Assembly (NCBI GenBank): GCA_910584035.1
Contig: CAJTZR010000091.1
Coordinates: 1-7,756 of the forward strand
Source of the DNA: an uncultured Christensenella sp.
Lineage (GTDB): Bacteria; Bacillota; Clostridia; Christensenellales; UBA3700
DNA length: 7,756 bases
Direction: 5' to 3'
Under the pieces are notes generated by a model that was not told where the DNA came from, made no database searches, and saw only the letters and a program-made list of their open reading frames with translations. A program made the translations under genes and the position numbers. Shown here piece after piece: positions 5,604 to 7,756 of the stretch; within the stretch, counting starts at the first letter, position 1, and every line of letters begins with the position of its first letter.

Positions 5604-5681
5604 TACACTGGTATTAACCAACAGGTTCAAAGGGTTAGGCAAATGCCCTCTCAACTCTAATGAGTACCCCTGCTACAATTA
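5590..5681 (-). ncRNA. TPP (THI-box) riboswitch aptamer
   Basis: The minus strand carries the hallmark THI-box elements in order. GGGGTAC opens P2. ACTC-ATTA-GAGT is a perfect small P3 hairpin. TTGAGA (5654-5649) is the pyrimidine-sensor loop, a one-base variant of CTGAGA. A small optional GGC-ATTT-GCC stem follows. Then come ACCCTTTGAACCTG (from 5635), GGTTAATACCAG for P4/P5 (the diphosphate sensor), and GTAGGGA closing at 5600. P1 can be drawn as TAATTGTAGC (5681-5672) with GCAAAAATTA (5599-5590), ten positions with two mismatches. The aptamer senses thiamine diphosphate and represses the thiD-thiC-HAD unit through the terminator that follows. Confidence 0.96.
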
Positions 5682-5709
5682 GTATATAATATTTTTTATA
5701 AAATGTAAA
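5681..5709 (-). promoter_or_regulatory. Internal sigma-A promoter of the riboswitch-thiD-thiC-HAD unit
   Basis: On the minus strand TTTACA (5709-5704) and TATACT (5686-5681) are separated by exactly 17 nt, a near-consensus housekeeping promoter, 12 nt after the stop of the tenI-like gene. The expected start is near A5674. It lets the pyrimidine block be transcribed independently of thiG-thiH-tenI. The predicted -10 box and start overlap the 5' strand of riboswitch helix P1. Confidence 0.65.
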
Positions 5710-5720
5710 GAGTTTTTTAT

Positions 5721-6272
5721 TTAAAATGTCAAAGTCATAGCACTGCTCATAATTGCAAAATCTTGACTTCCAGCTTGTAACACATCTTTATAATTTTCCC
5801 TAGTTATTCCGCCTATAGCAATAACTGGCAAATCGGATAAAGTACATATTTCTTTTAAGTTTTCCAAACCTCTTGGCTGTAAATTTGGCTTACAAGTTGT
5901 TTTAAAAATATGACCATATACCAAACTTTTTGCACCAAATTTTTGTGCTTCTTCCACCTCATCTTTACTATGAATTGCTACAGAAATATTATCAAAATCA
6001 CAAATAGTGCCGATTTTTGATAGGTTTTCTAAGTTAGTGTGCAAGTTTTTAATACCTAGACGTTTTGCGATTTCCACTCTATGGCAAACATAAAGCCTAA
6101 TATTATTGCTTTCACATTTTGGCAAAAGTGCTTTTGCAAAAGCATAATATTCCTCATCTGACAAATGTTTTTCTCTCAAATAGACTGCCGTTGGCTTGTA
6201 TTTTTTAATACACTTTTCAATGACATCTTGCAGACTACTTTCTACAAGCATTGAGTTTGTAAATATAACCAT
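5721..6272 (-). CDS. tenI: ThiE/TenI-family protein, most likely TenI thiazole tautomerase
   Basis: This 183-residue TIM-barrel protein of the ThiE/TenI superfamily is shorter than the usual 205-215. Seen motifs: LREK (32-35), CHRVEIA (63-69), SVAIHS (97-102), GHIFKTTCK (120-128), PRG (133-135), PVIAIGGI (149-156) and MSSA (175-178). In ThiE the pyrimidine-diphosphate site normally has an Asn-Asp pair before Arg-Val, where this protein has Cys-His, and the loop before the phosphate site is GP-hydrophobic-F. Here that loop is GHIF, with His121 matching the catalytic His of B. subtilis TenI (His122), and the PRG motif is also TenI-like. I therefore infer the thiazole tautomerase, acting directly after ThiG/ThiH, rather than thiamine phosphate synthase. 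Automatic annotation would probably call it thiE. GAGG at 6280-6277 precedes the ATG and overlaps the thiH stop region (9-nt gap). No terminator hairpin follows. Confidence 0.8.
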   Translation of the reverse strand: MVIFTNSMLVESSLQDVIEKCIKKYKPTAVYLREKHLSDEEYYAFAKALLPKCESNNIRLYVCHRVEIAKRLGIKNLHTNLENLSKIGTICDFDNISVAIHSKDEVEEAQKFGAKSLVYGHIFKTTCKPNLQPRGLENLKEICTLSDLPVIAIGGITRENYKDVLQAGSQDFAIMSSAMTLTF

Positions 6273-6281
6273 ATTACCTCA

Positions 6282-7442
6282 TTATTCAACTAGATACTGA
6301 CTATCTGTAAAGATAGGTTGTAATCCTTTTTTCTCTAACATACTATTAATTTGTTGCAAGTCACGTGGGTCAGATATGTCAAATTGTTCGTCCCCTTTTT
6401 CCTCGCCATCGTGTCCGCCTACTCCTACTTTTGAGCCAGCAGATATTTTATTGCACGCAAGTCCAATTACCCCGTCACGGAATGATTGTTGTTCCCTAGT
6501 AGATATATTAATTGTTGCATAAGGCATAAATATCCTATATGCCAAAATTACTTGTAATAATTGTCTTTCGTGTACGTCTCGTGGATTGTTTTTACTATTG
6601 TTGATATATGGTCGCATACGTGGGCAACTAAAGCTAATTTCCGCAAATGGATATTTTTTTTGCACCAAATATGCGTGACAACCTACCGCAAAAGCATCTT
6701 TACGCCAATCGTCCAAACCTAATAGTGCACCAAAACATACCCCTCTCATTCCACCAATCAATGCTCTCTCTTGTGCATTAAATCTGTATGGAAAAACCCT
6801 TTTTTCACCACGCAAATGTTGTTCGGCGTATTTAGTGCGATTATACGTTTCTTGATACACACTGACATAATCTGCACCCAAAGAATGTAAATATGCATAC
6901 TCATCACTATTAAGCGGATATATTTCAATACCTATTGTGGCAAAATGTTTTTTGGCTATTGATACTGCACTGCCTATGTATTCCACATTTGATTTTTTCC
7001 TACTCTCACCCGTTAAAATTAGAATTTCTTTAAAGCCTAAATCAGCAATGGCTTTGAGTTCCGCTTCAATCTCCTCTAGAGTAAGTTTTGCTCTATGTAT
7101 TTTATTCATACAATTAAAACCACAATACACGCAATGACTTTCACAATAATTTGCAATGTATAAGGGAGTATACACACTTATTGTATTACCAAAATGTTTG
7201 TATGTTTCAGCTTTTGCACGCACTGCCATATCTTCCAAAAATTTATCTGCAATGGGTGATAAAAGTGTTGCAAAGTCTGTTATATTTAGTATATCTTTGC
7301 TCAATGCAATTTTTACATCATTTTCAGTTATGCTGTTATAGTCAAAATTATTATACAACTTTTCCACACTATCCATTATATCGTGGCTAATAACTTGCAT
7401 TCCGTCAAGATATTGCATAATGTCTGTGTCAGTATTTTTCAT
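6282..7442 (-). CDS. thiH: 2-iminoacetate synthase ThiH (tyrosine lyase, radical SAM)
   Basis: ThiH is a radical-SAM enzyme that cleaves tyrosine to dehydroglycine (2-iminoacetate) and p-cresol, supplying the glycine-derived atoms to ThiG. It is the oxygen-sensitive alternative to glycine oxidase ThiO, so it suggests anaerobic life. The protein has 386 residues, close to the roughly 377 of E. coli ThiH. The cluster motif CX3CX2C is C100, C104 and C107, with the aromatic residue before the last Cys that is usual in radical-SAM proteins. It is followed by EILILTGES, which resembles the SAM-binding segment. The C-terminal SAGSKVGVGGH stretch also fits the family. The start is set by GGAGG at 7452-7448, five bases before the ATG, inside the last codons of thiG. 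The stop overlaps the Shine-Dalgarno region of the next gene. Confidence 0.96.
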   Translation of the reverse strand: MKNTDTDIMQYLDGMQVISHDIMDSVEKLYNNFDYNSITENDVKIALSKDILNITDFATLLSPIADKFLEDMAVRAKAETYKHFGNTISVYTPLYIANYCESHCVYCGFNCMNKIHRAKLTLEEIEAELKAIADLGFKEILILTGESRKKSNVEYIGSAVSIAKKHFATIGIEIYPLNSDEYAYLHSLGADYVSVYQETYNRTKYAEQHLRGEKRVFPYRFNAQERALIGGMRGVCFGALLGLDDWRKDAFAVGCHAYLVQKKYPFAEISFSCPRMRPYINNSKNNPRDVHERQLLQVILAYRIFMPYATINISTREQQSFRDGVIGLACNKISAGSKVGVGGHDGEEKGDEQFDISDPRDLQQINSMLEKKGLQPIFTDSQYLVE

Positions 7443-7756
7443 TTAATCCTCCAAAAAGCCTGTTAGCGGACTTGAGGCTTCCGCCTTATTATCTAGCACT
7501 CTACCAAGTCCAGCAAGATAAGCTTGTCTACCAGCAATAATTGCATTCTTAAATGCTGCCGCCATAATATCCACATTGCCAGCAGTTGCGATAGCTGTAT
7601 TTGCCATAACAGCACTAACGCCCATTTCCATAGCCTCACAAGCTTCAGATGGTCTGCCAATACCAGCATCCACAATGATAGGCAAATCAATTTCATTTAC
7701 AAGAATCTTTATAAACTCTTTTGTTTTAAGTCCTTTATTTGTTCCAATTGGTGCAC
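7443..7756 (-). CDS. thiG: Thiazole synthase ThiG, C-terminal part (5' end outside window)
   Basis: ThiG builds the thiazole phosphate ring from deoxyxylulose-5-phosphate, dehydroglycine and ThiS-thiocarboxylate in the cytoplasm. About 103 C-terminal residues are visible; the first complete codon ends at 7754, so the start and the Schiff-base lysine region are missing. The fragment opens with an APIGTNKGL stretch. Next come LPIIVDAGIG (fragment residues 24-33) and ANTAIATAGN (51-60), both characteristic of the phosphate-binding end of the ThiG TIM barrel. The AGRQAYLAGLGR and ASSPLTG tail also matches the family. A TTG codon at 7685 is internal and is not the start, because the frame stays open and ThiG-like to the window edge. 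The stop codon directly abuts the thiH ATG with zero spacing, so the two genes are co-transcribed and probably translationally coupled. Confidence 0.96.
   Translation of the reverse strand, partial: APIGTNKGLKTKEFIKILVNEIDLPIIVDAGIGRPSEACEAMEMGVSAVMANTAIATAGNVDIMAAAFKNAIIAGRQAYLAGLGRVLDNKAEASSPLTGFLED

Noticed and set aside
7443..7685. Short separate gene starting at TTG 7685
   Set aside because: The frame continues upstream to the window edge with ThiG-specific sequence; the TTG is an internal Leu codon.

Overview
The window comes from an AT-rich, low-GC bacterium, most likely an anaerobic Clostridia-type Firmicute. The reasons are the strong Shine-Dalgarno sites (GGAGG, AGGGGGG), the tightly packed minus-strand genes, the oxygen-sensitive radical enzymes ThiH and ThiC (short form), and a TPP riboswitch with a downstream transcriptional terminator. 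TGA is used as a stop (thiC), so the standard code fits. All confidently called genes lie on the minus strand.

Right part (about 2511-7756): a thiamine biosynthesis locus. Read in its own direction it runs thiG (3' part only, cut by the window edge) - thiH - a ThiE/TenI-family gene - internal promoter, TPP riboswitch and terminator/antiterminator - thiD - thiC - a HAD phosphatase - intrinsic terminator. ThiG and ThiH make the thiazole phosphate. The TenI-like protein probably tautomerises it. ThiC makes HMP-P from aminoimidazole ribotide, and ThiD phosphorylates it to HMP-PP. The HAD protein overlaps thiC by 4 nt and is a candidate for a phosphatase step in the same pathway. A convincing ThiE, and ThiS/ThiF, are not in the window. 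The riboswitch splits the locus into an upstream thiazole block and a downstream pyrimidine block.

Middle part (863-2510): an AEC-family membrane transporter with its own likely promoter and a 7-bp-arm inverted repeat in its leader, flanked by AT-rich intergenic DNA. Nothing in the sequence ties it to thiamine.

Left part (1-862): a small protein with two duplicated Cys4 zinc ribbons followed by a roughly 105-residue Asp/Glu-rich tail, with its own promoter and terminator. Converging on it from the left edge is a promoter-hairpin-terminator unit (about 68-200, plus strand) without a credible reading frame; this is a candidate small RNA. The two most novel items are this candidate sRNA and the zinc-ribbon/polyacidic protein. 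The best-supported mechanistic item is the riboswitch with a readable antiterminator, whose predicted promoter overlaps its own P1 helix.
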